Origin: Saccoglossus kowalevskii
Taxonomy: Eukaryota > Hemichordata > Enteropneusta > Harrimaniidae
Assembly: GCF_000003605.2 (NCBI RefSeq)
Contig: NW_003157232.1
Coordinates: 106,279-151,817, forward strand
Length of the DNA stretch: 45,539 bases
Direction: 5' to 3'
The notes beneath the pieces are model-generated. The model was not told the origin of the DNA. It searched no databases and saw only the letters and a list, made by a program, of their open reading frames with translations. The translations under genes were made by a program, and so were the position numbers. Below are positions 18,590 through 30,021 of the stretch, piece after piece; the first letter of the stretch is position 1; every line of letters begins with the position of its first letter.

Positions 18590-19110
18590 GCTTGTGGATC
18601 TGTCAGTTGCATTATCTCAAAAGTTTATAGACTGATTCCCCTCAAATTTGGTACAGGGTCGATACATTATGGTACATACATTCTGTTTTTTTTTTCTATT
18701 CAGGTACAAAATAACTGACTGGCAGCCATATTTACCCCCAAAATAGCCTAAAAACCTGGTACATTTTATATGTGTAGAGCATTAATTCAAAGTTGTGCTG
18801 GGTAATATCTGTTTACATACGAGGTACATTATTTTTCTGATTTTTGGGGCAAATTACTAAAAAGCCATCAATTTTCATTTTTGGCATAATTCTGCTTATA
18901 TCTCAAATTTACACTTACCAATTATGTTCAAACTTGGTTCACAGACAGTTGTCTTCTAGCACATTAATAAACATTGATTATGTCACAATCTAACTCATGA
19001 TGGTCGCCATTTTGTTTTGACGAAAATCAACAATTTTCACCTTTTGCAAACAGTCATTAGAGACTCACGAGTAGTAGCGTTTTCTTAAAACACCAATATT
19101 TGAAACAGCT
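18590..19110. repeat. Diverged dispersed repeat
   Basis: Contains recurring phrases about fifty to two hundred bases apart, such as AACTGACTGGCAGCCAT, TCAAATTTGGTACAGGG and GTTCAAACTTGGTTCACAG, also met around 28320-28830. Non-coding. Ends not defined. Confidence 0.4.
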
Positions 19111-19301
19111 ATTTAACATGCAAAATATCCTAGAATGTACAAGCTTGATATCCAAACGAGTCAACACACTTCACACATGATAATGACATTATTTTCTGTC
19201 TGATCAGAGAAATCGCTATCTAAATACTAACACTGCAAGGTGCATATTGAAAACAAACTTTTCGCAAAAAATTATATTTGTCTACTAGGATTTCAAACTG
19301 T

Positions 19302-19302
19302 T

Positions 19303-19369
<67 letters not shown>

Positions 19370-19423
19370 TTTGTTTATTTATTTGTTTATTTATTTGTTT
19401 ATATGTTTTTTATTTATTTATTA
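19302..19423. repeat. (TTTA)n microsatellite
   Basis: About 120 bp of TTTA units, with TTTG variants interspersed in the right third. It produces a meaningless FIYL-repeat open frame. Confidence 0.97.
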
Positions 19424-19478
19424 ATTCAATTTCTCAAATGAAATACACCTCTTACTGAATTTATTGTGTTACACTGTA

Positions 19479-20440
19479 AGGGATTGGTCAGTTACTTCGG
19501 CCAAGGGGGGGGGGTCGGCAGATTCCATTTTGCCAGCTGCAAATCTCAGTTGACCCACCCCCTATCAAATAAAGAAAAGTGGGTGACCCCCCCAAACATA
19601 TTTTAAAACTAAAAACATGCTGACCCCCCCCCCCAAAAAAAAGAAAGAAACATTAACAGTTTTGGCTCTGACATGATTACAAAATGTATTATATGTGCAT
19701 TGAAAATATCATGGTTTGCCATAATTGTTAGCGTTTGCATTTAATAGACCTTAGGAGAGGAGGGGAAGCATAAAGCCAAAAAATTACTACAGAAAAGGCT
19801 GCAGGAAGGAGGGAAATCTATGTTGCTAAAGATAGTAAATAAAAGCAAAGCTGTGGAGTACTCACTCGATATATGCCCTTAATTTTAATTTATATATCAG
19901 CATTTTCACAAATTTTACTTTTTTGACTTGCTGAACAAAAACTGTCACTGCTCTTTGTACTAATTGCTGTGTTGTTTTTCCGTCTCCTGTTATAATTGGA
20001 TAAATCCAGTAAATATCTTATACAATGGTGAGTGACTTCAGACTTTAAATAAAATAATCTGATATCAGCAGCACATGGACTTGGGATGTGTTTAAAACTT
20101 AACTGTATAATTGGGGTTCTAGACGCATGGCATAATCTGTTAGTTATTTGGCAACTTTAACCTCAAAATATTTAGCCTATAACATTTTTTGCATCAACAA
20201 ATTCATTGGCAATATAGGTAATAGTTATTATTAAGAACACATTTGTACGATTAACTTTTTTATCGTTTGTTCTGAAATAAAAATTTTAAAAATATATGCA
20301 TGAGTGCGTGTGAATTCTGGAAAACATGATATCAAAAACAGGGTGACCCCCCCTATTCGCACAATCAAAAACAGGGTACCCCCCCACTGATCCACCGACC
20401 CCGACCCCCCCCCCCCAGCCAAAGTAACTGACCAATCCCT
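19479..20440. mobile_element. Non-autonomous DNA transposon, 962 bp, TA target duplication
   Basis: Terminal inverted repeats: the left end begins AGGGATTGGTCAGTTACTTC at 19479, and the right end is its reverse complement finishing CCAATCCCT at 20440. At least 19 of the first 20 bases are identical, and similarity extends through G/C runs to about 35-40 bp. A TA dinucleotide flanks each side (19477-19478 and 20441-20442). Inside the TIRs are G-rich (left) and C-rich (right) homopolymers and repeated GGGTGACCCCCC-type motifs. No transposase ORF is present, so it is non-autonomous. A TA duplication is typical of Tc1/mariner-like and some other superfamilies. Confidence 0.85.
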
Positions 20441-20491
20441 TAGGAAGGAAAAACTTCACATGTTTTTATTTTAACATTGTAGTCTGTGGAG

Positions 20492-20705
20492 TAGACTGGC
20501 AAAGTCGGGACTTCTTTTTTGTTTTACTAAAAGAAATAATTGTTGTTTTAGTCATTTTAGTGTGAGCGCGAAAACTAACCTGACCGCTGAAGAAATCTCC
20601 TTCGCAGTCAGTCACGCTAGTTTTTGCGATCACGTAAAAAATGGTAAATTGACAATTAAATATTTTTTTGTAAAACAAAAAAAAAGTCCCGACTTTGCCA
20701 GTTTA
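20492..20705. mobile_element. Palindromic MITE, 214 bp, with perfect 9-bp target duplication
   Basis: Nearly the whole element folds back on itself. Arms begin TAGACTGGCAAAGTCGGGAC (left) and TAAACTGGCAAAGTCGGGAC (right, reverse strand). The complementarity continues through the T-run/A-run and an inner GTGAGCGCGAAAACTAACC-type arm to a loop of about 20 bp at the centre. Flanks carry the exact 9-bp direct repeat TCTGTGGAG at 20483-20491 and 20706-20714. TSDs of 8-11 bp are characteristic of Mutator-like elements (MULEs), so this is best read as a foldback MULE-type MITE. Confidence 0.88.
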
Positions 20706-20796
20706 TCTGTGGAGATCACCAATGCATATTACAGCGATATCAACTTTCAATAGAATAGCGCCGCCCCACATCAGAACGGGAAAGGCAAGGTTTACG

Positions 20797-20838
20797 TGAC
20801 GTCATCTCCTAGGTGACATAGCTTGACAATAATGGCGG
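20797..20838 (+). promoter_or_regulatory. DCDC1: Inferred DCDC1 promoter: CRE and YY1-like sites
   Basis: A full CRE palindrome TGACGTCA (20797-20804) is followed 26 bp later by AATGGCGG (20831-20838), the core of a YY1-type initiator. In TATA-less promoters such a site often sits just downstream of the start and reads in the direction of transcription, here the plus strand. This agrees with the donor at 21040 and the DCDC1 coding exons further right. Inferred. Confidence 0.5.
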
Positions 20839-21039
20839 TGGTAGCGTAGAGCTCACTGTAAATAATCCGAACATCAGGACCTTTCTCACGTTTTAGAAGG
20901 ATACCACCCGACCCCTGCCAACATTTAGTTAACCATACTTCGAGGTGCTCATACGCTTCGATATCGACTGGTATTAATAGTGAATGTGAGGTCAATCAAA
21001 CCAAGAACAACTTTTGCCGTCTTGTTTCATTTGCTCCAG
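20825..21039 (+). other. DCDC1: Inferred non-coding first exon of DCDC1
   Basis: Downstream of the CRE/YY1 pair the sequence is GC-richer than its surroundings, then reaches a good donor, TCCAG|GTAGGT, at 21040. The first coding DCDC1 exon at 30013 has an acceptor (ATTTTTAG) 18 bases before its ATG and therefore needs an upstream leader exon; this is the best candidate. The exact start is unknown. The splice across nine kilobases is an inference. A minus-strand open frame over the same stretch (20792-20995) is taken as chance. Confidence 0.45.
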
Positions 21040-24000
21040 GTAGGTTACATGTTAATTGCAGTCTATGTAGTGACAAATCGGACGTAACAACACCGTTATT
21101 TTGTGATTGATTGATTATAAATCATGTCTACCGGTAGTAGAACAACTGGTCTATCACTGCAATAATTATCAGCCTTCGAACATTGCTGTATCACAGACCA
21201 GTCGCATCCGAATCTGTATTTCTTAACAGACGAGGGTTGTGGACGAGTTTCAAACAAAAGGGATGAAGCGATTATGGACTATGTTATGATGAGTCGTCTG
21301 TGTTACTGTATATCAACATTCCAAAACTCATCGTTATTGCAAATACTATAGTAATAATATAGCGCTAGCGGTAATACCCAATCACTATACCATGTTCAAC
21401 AATGAGAACTGTATAAAAACGTTGAAGTGCATATATGAACTGTACTCCAATTTTTCATTTTCAATTCAACCGATGCTCTTGGTCTATGCTACATAACCTG
21501 GCATAAATTACATCAACTTTATATTTTGTTTTGATCATTCTATTTAATTCATGTTCAACAATGATTGAGGATGTGCATGCTACATGGGTATGTTAATTTA
21601 TTACACATTGATTTATTACTTATTGATGATCATAAAATTATTATTGTTATGGTTTACAGTTTCGTAATATTGACTCACACTAGAATAAAATGATTTATAA
21701 TATTTCCTCACATGTACTCATGCATAATGTGTGTATATTCTTTAGACACTTCACAGTGTTGTATATGCTAGTACATGCTACCAAGAGGTTGTCTGTAGCG
21801 GGTCACAATTGCAGCAATATATATAAACAAGTAGAATCTACACAAAACATGCGCAGAGGCTTGCATTAGAAGGGAAACATTTTTTTCTTATATTTTTTTT
21901 AACTTTATTTGGAAGTTGGATAAATTAGCTTTTTGGATCTCTTTACCCCAACGTAACTTGTGTAAAAAAGAAACCGATTTTTGCTGACGTAAAGAGGTTT
22001 AAATATGACAGTTTAAACTCTCTTGAAGGTAACTCCATCTATTACATAATAGTAATGCATTACCGATATCATTCTAAATTGATTTGAGTGACTCAGTCAA
22101 CTCGCAAGTTTTAAGACATTGCAAAACTGAAAATATGCTCCTTAGCTCCAACATAGAGCTATAAGGAGATTAGCTTAGAACTTGAAAGGCAGCCTTTTTC
22201 AACTTCAAGGCAATATTTTATAAAATTTCTATTGTAAGTAGGAATTGTATCAGGGAATTTTGTATTTATTTCTTTGAGCATCGGCAATACAGTTACCATC
22301 AATGCCTCTGTGAAATTCAAACCTTGTGCTCCATGTCTTATATATATGTATATTATGACATTTTATATAGCCCAGTATTGTCAACTATTATTGTTTGCTT
22401 GAAAAAATACACAGAAGACAAAAGTATATTGTCAATCAAAACACTGCCGAATTACAAGTCAGCGTCATTGTGCGCATTATCCAGTGCCCGCCATATTTAC
22501 GCCTCTTGTATGAATTGCTGGTGTGAACGCAAGATTATGAGATCCTTATTTTTTTAATTACGGAGCAAAACTTATGCCCATGTAACTTTTCCTAGTGAGA
22601 ACAGTATTAAATAAAGTACATACACGTACGTGTGTAGTTGATTGTTGACTAGCAAAGATGCATTATAAAATTAATTAATTAATTAATTAATTATGGGTAC
22701 ATCAAATTATTTTCAAAATAAACCCCATTTTTAATTGATTTCCAAAGTTTGGAGGAAAACTTCAAATAAAGGAAATACTGTACCTTTCATTTGGTTTTTC
22801 TATTTAACCAAGTTAGTAATTAATTCTTGTTTTGAGGCAGTGCCTTAAAGGTCTGGTATTTCATAGTTACTATATATAGCACTCATAATGTAGTCATTTG
22901 CAGTACTTAGAAATTATGTAATTTAACTGAGCCTTAATGTAGCTGGACACACCACACCTGTGGAGTCATGACCCATGCTGCTATTCAGAGTCCAGAGTCT
23001 AGAGTCTGAATACAATATGTATTGTACATGAGTTACTGATTTTGTCTTTTAGCTTTGCCCAGGAAATGTGTATTGATTATTGAACAGTAATAGGCTTGAT
23101 GATTACAGCAAGTCACAGTGAGATGGGGATGTGTACTATTTCTTATTATTCCTTTATAAACCTTATATGGAGACACTTTTCACTATTTCATTTGCTGAGT
23201 ATTCACCACAGCCCCCTTCTATCAGCTCTAATATAGAACACTATGACATTCAATGCTTTCAGTGGCCACACCTCCCTGGTTACAACAGTCTGCACAAAAC
23301 ATGCCAGCTTCTGATTGTACAACTAGAGGCAAACTGTCACTATGATATAAATGACTGTTGACTACTGCTTTTGTCATTGAAAAACAATGTAAATACTGCA
23401 GAAGTGAACATGTACATGAAAGAAAATGTTTTAAACATTTTGTCGGTTGATTTTCCTGTAGGAATTGCCATGAAAACTGTTCTGATTTCAGTTACTGGTG
23501 GAGATTTGTGTATGTTCACATACATGCCATTCAAGTTCAATGTGAATGGCTCTGTTACTGAGTAGAAGGCTATTGTGTACTTTAATAGGTTCAGTGGCAC
23601 TGTTGATTCTGTAAACTAATCCCCCTGTGTTCAGTATCATAATCATTAAAGATGATTTTATGCATTTATATACTTAGTTTAGGACAGTACATCCCAAATA
23701 ATTAGATGGCTATCAATGAAGGCAATTATTTCTGAAATAAACTGTTTTTTTTTTATCACAAACTTAAGTAAATAAAAAAAACTCAACTTGTTTTTTATGT
23801 GCCCTAACCATAGTTTTGGAGATAATTAATTATTTCCCACATTATTGCTGCTTTCAAAATATACCCGGTGACAATTATCAAAATTGAAAGTAACTATTAT
23901 GCAGTACCTGCAAGGAAAGACTTTTTACTAATTCTGACAATCCATTTTATACACTCAAATAAAATCACAAAAACATTTATATTTTATTTAAGAAAAAAAC

Positions 24001-24980
24001 AAGACGGTGCCCTCTGGCCTAGCTGGGGTAAAATAGATATTTTAATATGCATTTTAATTTATTGTGAATTATAAATGACCTGAAATGTTTTTTTTTTTTT
24101 ATATATATGTACATCATAACATGTATTGATATAAGTCATTATGATTCAACTTGCATTTGAAAGATGCTGGAAATTTGTGGATAACCAGTAATATAGGGTG
24201 TTCTTGTGCTGTTATAAATTCTTGCACAAAGTTAGTGTTTAAATTTCAATGATTTAGCAATGGCTACTGGGAATAAATTCCAATGTATAACGGCCTGTAT
24301 CATTGTTTACATGTCCATTGGAGACATTTCTATGTACAAAAGGAAAGCTGCAGACAATAGTACAAGGTCTTCAAACTATAAAAGCTGACAAAGAGAAGTT
24401 GACAAATGTCGAAGGTGGCTGCAAGGGTTAAGGGTATTTCACAGGATACATGTTGGCAACCTTTTAAACATTTCATGTATTTCACCAAAATGAAGGGAAA
24501 TTTAAATGATGGTTTGTTCCTAGTTCTTTGATTTGGTTTTTTTTTTTAATAATGTTATCAGTTGAATATACAATGTAATAAAGGCAGGGCTTGAACTTGA
24601 ACATACCTAGGCATCAAATTTCTTCAATGCTCGAACGTTTGCCTTGGTGGTCTTTGAAAAATATTTTCTCTATCTCCTATACATCAAAGCAATTTTATCA
24701 AATTTTGCTGTGAAAATTTCGCTTATCCCTTGTCCTCTGAACCCTGAAGTTCAAGCTATATAATGGTTATATTATACATGCATATAGAATATCCATTGAT
24801 TGTACAATGTATTTTTGACAAACCTAAATAGTGAAGCGGAAGTCCAGTTAAATTCAGCTGGATATGCATGTACTTTTCATTTACATATACATGTCGTCCT
24901 TGACAACCTTATTGTATATATTGAGCTTCTGTACAAATGATAACCCTGTCTGTCAGTTAGCTTGATTTATCATAGTTACT

Positions 24981-25110
24981 GTACTCCCATGATGCAACAG
25001 GCTTTAATATTACCCTCATCCCCCTCCATGCTTACAGAGACAAAACAATTAATCTGTATGGTAGTCCCATGATGCAACAGACTAATTAGCTCTGTTCCAT
25101 GCTTACAAAC
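24981..25110. repeat. 80-bp direct duplication
   Basis: The segment starting GTACTCCCATGATGCAACAG at 24981 recurs as GTAGTCCCATGATGCAACAG at 25061. Both are followed about 25-45 bp later by CCATGCTTACA. Two copies in tandem with moderate divergence. Confidence 0.75.
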
Positions 25111-26112
25111 AATGATTACTGCTCACTGCACAAGTTACCTGGAGAATACATTTTTGTGAATGTCATGAATCACTGTAGCAGTGAAACTATTGCAAAGTAT
25201 AGTCCACACAAACATCATTAAATCGTCAAATTGTGAAAATTTCTATTACCAAGAATTATTTATATTTTTTTTAAATAGGAGGTCAGTTGGTTCAGCAACA
25301 GAAAAATACCGCCATGCTTGTTGGGTTCAATTTTAGATATTAATAGTATATGACATTTTATATATTCAGAGTGTAATCATAAAACCATTGCAGTTTTTCA
25401 TAGTCACAACTGATAAAATGAAGGCATTGACTCATGATAGTTACTGTGTTAGATCTGATACCACTCATGAACAATAGTTTGGCTTCACTACAATGTATTT
25501 GGGCATGTTTGGTCCAATTACTTACTGGTAATGATGTTGTCATGGATACAACTATTCGTCTTGTATTATCCCTGTCCGCTATAATAGGGATACCCACAAA
25601 TTGTCAGTTTCAACTTGAATGGACACTCACAGTCGTACAGAATTAACATGGTACAAATATTTTTCATTATTTTCTTTTCCAATTCATACATGACTTGAAG
25701 TTGTTCTGTCTCTATTAAATAAAATAAGTGATAAATCATGTATAATTACCTGTAATATTGTAGTGACAGCATAATTCTGCCCAAGCTTAGATGCTAAGTA
25801 CATTCACATGCTTTTAAAAACAGTCTTACTTTAAACAGAATTTTTAACTGATTTTGTAAAGTGGTGATTGATTTTATATTATTATTTAAACCATTATACC
25901 TCAATTAGTGTATGATATATTAGTTGTAACATGACATTTAACCCATTTATCACCCTTGCCAATGTTTGTGACATGCTATACATTGTTGTGTACAACTTTG
26001 TACATCAAATCACTTGCCAATGAAAAAAGATGGCCAATGGGTTGCATCCAGTCCTCCAGAGAGTGTCATCTATAGAAATCTTCTGGGATTACGGTATAAG
26101 ATGACAACTTAC

Positions 26113-26190
26113 CGGGGCCCTGGCTGAAATGTCGCCTTCTTGACCATCTCTCTGATGGTTATTTTGTCATTTCTTATGATGGTGTGTGTC
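26113..26190 (-). other. Isolated exon-like segment on the minus strand
   Basis: On the minus strand AATGCAG precedes 78 bases ending CCCCG|GTAAGT. In the frame left by one base it reads THTIIRNDKITIREMVKKA, then TFQPGPR. The text looks protein-like: a helix-rich basic stretch reminiscent of the helix-turn-helix start of mariner-type transposases. No neighbouring exon was found. It could be a real exon of an unseen gene, a transposase relic or chance. Confidence 0.25.
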
Positions 26191-26753
26191 CTGCATTCTT
26201 TGTACCCATCATGTGACAGATTTCAACAAAATGGAGACTACTCGACCCTTAGTTTACAGGTCACATTTTATGTAACTTTGCCATGCATTTTGGTCTGAAT
26301 CAATAATCCGGTTATTTGGCCGTTGTTGCGTGGTTGCATTTACCGGTAAATAAATGTTTTTTCAAAATTGTTGCTTTAAAGCTTAATTTATTCCCCTTTA
26401 CTGAATAAAACATAATACCCTTTCATCATCAAGTATTTTACAATGCCACTTTCAATATATCACAAATTGTAAAACTCTATTATTTAGTATTCTCTAATTC
26501 AATAAAATATCACTTATAAAGTGAGTCTGTCTTGCACAGTGTGTCTATATAAGTGCCAGTCACGTAGTCTACGCATTATAAACCACTTATTTGAATAATA
26601 GCACAGTGCTAATATTTTGTCACAGGATGGCCATTAACCATACTTAACATCTATTAATTACTAATAAATCACTCATAATGTTGCCTCAATAATGCTTTTA
26701 GCAAAATACGAAGAGTAAAAAAACAAATAAGTGATACATGTATCAGCTTTTTT

Positions 26754-27530
26754 AGCTCCGCTGTCGACAAAGTCGACACAGCAGAGCTGTTCATATTACT
26801 GATTGTCCGTCGTTGTCGGCGTCCGTCATCGTCAATGTTACAATTTCAACATCTTCTATGAAACCACAATTCAGAATTTTTTCAAATTTGATATGCAAGT
26901 ACTATACCTTGGATGGTTCTTTCTCAGATTTGTTCATTTCATGTCAAAATCTCAAATTCTCTAATTTTGATATTTTCAACTTCTTGTTAAAAACGGCAAG
27001 TCCAATTGCTTTGATATTACATATATAGGTACTACATGTGGACCTCTCTCAGATTTGTTCATTTCGTGATGAAATATTTAATTCTACAAGTCCAATTGCT
27101 TTGATATTACTTATATAGGTACTACATGTGGACCTCTCTCAGATTTGTTCATTTCATGATGATATTTTCAATTCTCTAATTTTGATTAATATTTTTGCCA
27201 TTTTTTGGTAAAAAGTGATATTTGCGACTTCTTGTTGAAAACCGCAAGTCGGATTGTTTTTATATTACATATATAGGTACTACATGTGCACTTCTTTCAG
27301 ACTTGTTAATTTTGTGGTGATATCTTCAATTATCTAATTTTGATGATTATTTTTGTCATTTTTGGTGAAAAGGGATATTTTTGAATTCTTGTTGAAAACA
27401 GCTAGTCCCATTGCTTTGATACTACTGGTATACATATCGTTCATTTTCTAATGATATCTTCTGTTCTTTAATTGAAATGTGCATTGCTAACAGCGGAGCT
27501 ATCTCAGCCGACTGGCTGCTTGTTTTCTCA
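26754..27530. mobile_element. Hairpin-headed dispersed repeat with internal repeats
   Basis: It begins with an imperfect hairpin at 26754-26788 (AGCTCCGCTGTCGAC, then AAA, then GTCGACACAGCAGAGCT), followed by CGTCCGTC-type sequence. Three or four diverged internal units follow, with anchors GGTACTACATGTGGACCTC, 'TCAGATTTGTTCATTTC' and CTTCTTGTTGAAAAC. It ends with AGCGGAGCTATCTCAGCC, which echoes the start. Elements that open with an AGCTC hairpin followed by CCGTCGTC are widespread in marine invertebrate genomes. No coding capacity. Confidence 0.65.
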
Positions 27531-28319
27531 TTCTAATGATGTTTCAGTTCGCATACACAGAAATAGAAATAAAAAAGTTCAGTAATGTATTTACATAAAT
27601 TTCAGTTATAATTGATTCCATCATAAGAAAGTACGGCAGGCCTTTGGCTTACCCAAATACAGATATTTCCTATACTACTAGTATCCATGCTACATTACCA
27701 CTGATAGGGAGAAAATAGTCTTACAATGCAAAGTAGGTACAACATGTACATTTATTCTTGGTGCAAGTAGACATACAGCAAATGAAGTAGTCTGGAAAAC
27801 TGATTAAAAATTATGAAACTGAAATATTACCAATGCCCAAACACATTATACTACCAGTATTATACTTTTTAGAGACATGAACATATCTTTGAATACTGGT
27901 GACTACGTGGAGATAATGTGCAGCAAATAAATTGACTTTTATGGTTTTCAGTTAAAATACATAATAAATGTATGCCAATATATTCTGATAACTGTCCAAA
28001 TACCAGACAGGTGTTAATTTACTCACATCAGAAGTTCAAGGCTAAGCACAGCTTTCGCAGATTAATTTTTGTGGGTGCACTGCTCCTGTTTCAAGTAAAT
28101 GGACATGTAGTCCACAATATTTGTATCAACTTTAGCATTGGGTCGTTGATCATCAAAACCAATGCACAAAATTGGTAATTTATTCATTATTGGTGCTAGC
28201 TCTCTCTTCAAATTTCTTAATGTTTACCATATATATTTATGCACTGTCATGTACATTTCCAGTCTGTAGTTTCTGCAGTCAATATCGACTGTAACAGGTC
28301 TTGTAACAGGTAAATATTT

Positions 28320-28830
28320 ATTGCCACAAATTGTCATGCATATGTGTGCGTTTGTCTCACCACTCGTATCCAACATAGCTCAAACATGCTTAGATCAATC
28401 AAGTTTAAATTCTTGCAGACATTATATCGGATTCCTGATAGCCAAATGGCAGCCATCTTAGAGCTAAAATTATATCAAAGTCACACCTTTTCACGATTCT
28501 TAAACAGGATCTCAGTTGTGCATAAATGGATTTTGTGTGCATTAAACATAATAAGACCTTGATGCTTATTTTTCGAATTGGGTTCAAAATAGATTACTGG
28601 CAGTCATCATGATTTTGTTTTGAAGAATGCAATTATGGATTCACGTCTCTGACTTGCCTGGACCAATCAAGTTCAAACTTTACACGTACATGTATATCAG
28701 ACATCATACAGTATTGGACAAACTCAAATTTTGACGCATCAAATCCAAAATGACTGACTGGCGGTCAACTTGTTTAAAGGAATGCAGTTACGCACACCAT
28801 ATCTCATACATGTTGCTTGATATTATGTAT
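28320..28830. repeat. Diverged dispersed repeat in DCDC1 intron 1
   Basis: Two or more internal units with the anchors ATCAATCAAGTT(T/C)AAA, 'GACATTATATCGGATTC'/'GACATCATACAGTATTG', AAATGACTGACTGGCGG and 'GGAATGCAGTTA'. Related phrases occur at 10880-11330. Non-coding. Confidence 0.45.
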
Positions 28831-30012
28831 ATCGCCTCGGTAGTCATGTGATATCTCATGCCTATACCGTTATATAAACAGAGACGATGCCATTGACAAT
28901 AACTTGTTTACAATATTTTGGCGAAAACAATAACAATTTGCTGTCCTCAAACTGACAGGATACAAATCATTTTGATTGTTCTTAGATAGACCAATTTTTT
29001 TTTACTTTTCTCTGGCAATTAAACCACCTGCAGCAAATGGCTACATTCAGATGCTATCAATCCACCTGGATATTTGTTGAGCAGAAAATAAAACTATTTA
29101 CATGTTATTTCACCTTTGTGTTACTCCCTTGCCATCTATATTTCATGTCATGACTAACAAAACCCACTCATAATAATTTAACCACTCAGATAAAAAAATG
29201 TTAATTCTGTGTTCAGCTATATCTTTCATGATTCGATCGATTCAGTATAACCTTGTAGAATTGTATTCAGAAAGACAATAATTAGATATATCATGTATTT
29301 ATAATAATATGTAGATATATTTAAAATTATGTGGATGTTTTGGTAATATGCTGTGTTGTATAGTCACCTTGACAACATGCAGTTGCACCTTTACCCTACT
29401 AGTGACATTCATGTGTTTGTGTTATTCAACCTTTAGTCTGCAGTTGTTTATTTTAACCTACCTATGGAGTCCATTGTTAACAGAGACTTCTATATCACAT
29501 TATCAGTCACCACAGCTACATTTGGTGGTTAAGTTCTGTGTTGTTTTTAGCTGATCCTCTCAAGTACATAATAGGGCCATAAATGAATTCAGTGAGTTAT
29601 TGTACGTCAAATGTTTTTTTCGCTGTTCCCTGTTCAGACTTTTATGTATCCCTTTTAGCAAATATATACACTGAATTTGTTGTTTTTTCTGTCTATATGT
29701 TAAAAGTTGATGTTTCATGCATGTACCATATTGTTTAGTGATCTGATCCGATAGGATAGACATATGTTTAAAACTGACATACATGCGTGATACATGTAGG
29801 CTGGGTCTATATTACCTGTGTACCCCGGTAGTAAGGTTTGTGCATATCAATCATTCAGTGAAATATGTAACAGGAACTGTCCTATACACTTGTTACAGCA
29901 GAGTATTACACCATCTGACTACGACTGAATGGATTTCTTCACCTGGCCAAGACCAGTTGATTGTCTAAGTCTAACTATATAGCTAATTTATTCCTGTTGT
30001 TTTTATTTTTAG

Positions 30013-30021
30013 ATGAATTAG
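30013..30021 (+). promoter_or_regulatory. Two-codon upstream ORF in the DCDC1 leader
   Basis: The first bases of the start-codon exon read ATG AAT TAG, followed nine bases later by the DCDC1 ATG at 30031. If the acceptor at 30012 is used, every mRNA carries this minimal uORF, which could lower translation or favour reinitiation. Effect inferred. Confidence 0.5.

Larger units (their letters stand above)
17516..20790. other. Intergenic region ARL1-DCDC1
   Basis: About 3.3 kb with no recognised gene. It contains (AAT)n-like sequence near 17603, a palindromic element (17961-18095), a diverged dispersed repeat (18590-19110), a long (TTTA)n tract, a 962-bp element with TIRs and a 214-bp palindromic MITE. 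The last three lie within 1.5 kb upstream of the inferred DCDC1 promoter. Confidence 0.7.
21040..30012 (+). other. Inferred DCDC1 intron 1 (9 kb)
   Basis: Large AT-rich stretch without a recognised gene on the plus strand. It holds a (TTAA)n run at about 22670-22693, an 80-bp direct duplication (24981-25110), an isolated minus-strand exon-like segment (26113-26190), a hairpin-headed dispersed repeat with internal repeats (26754-27530) and a further diverged repeat (28320-28830). Confidence 0.5.

Noticed and set aside
19240-19458. FIYL-repeat open frame
   Set aside because: Translation of the (TTTA)n microsatellite.
20792-20995. 67-codon minus-strand ORF with few rare features
   Set aside because: It overlaps the CRE/YY1-type promoter and donor that read on the plus strand. 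No family recognised and no minus-strand splice or poly(A) context, so chance is more likely.
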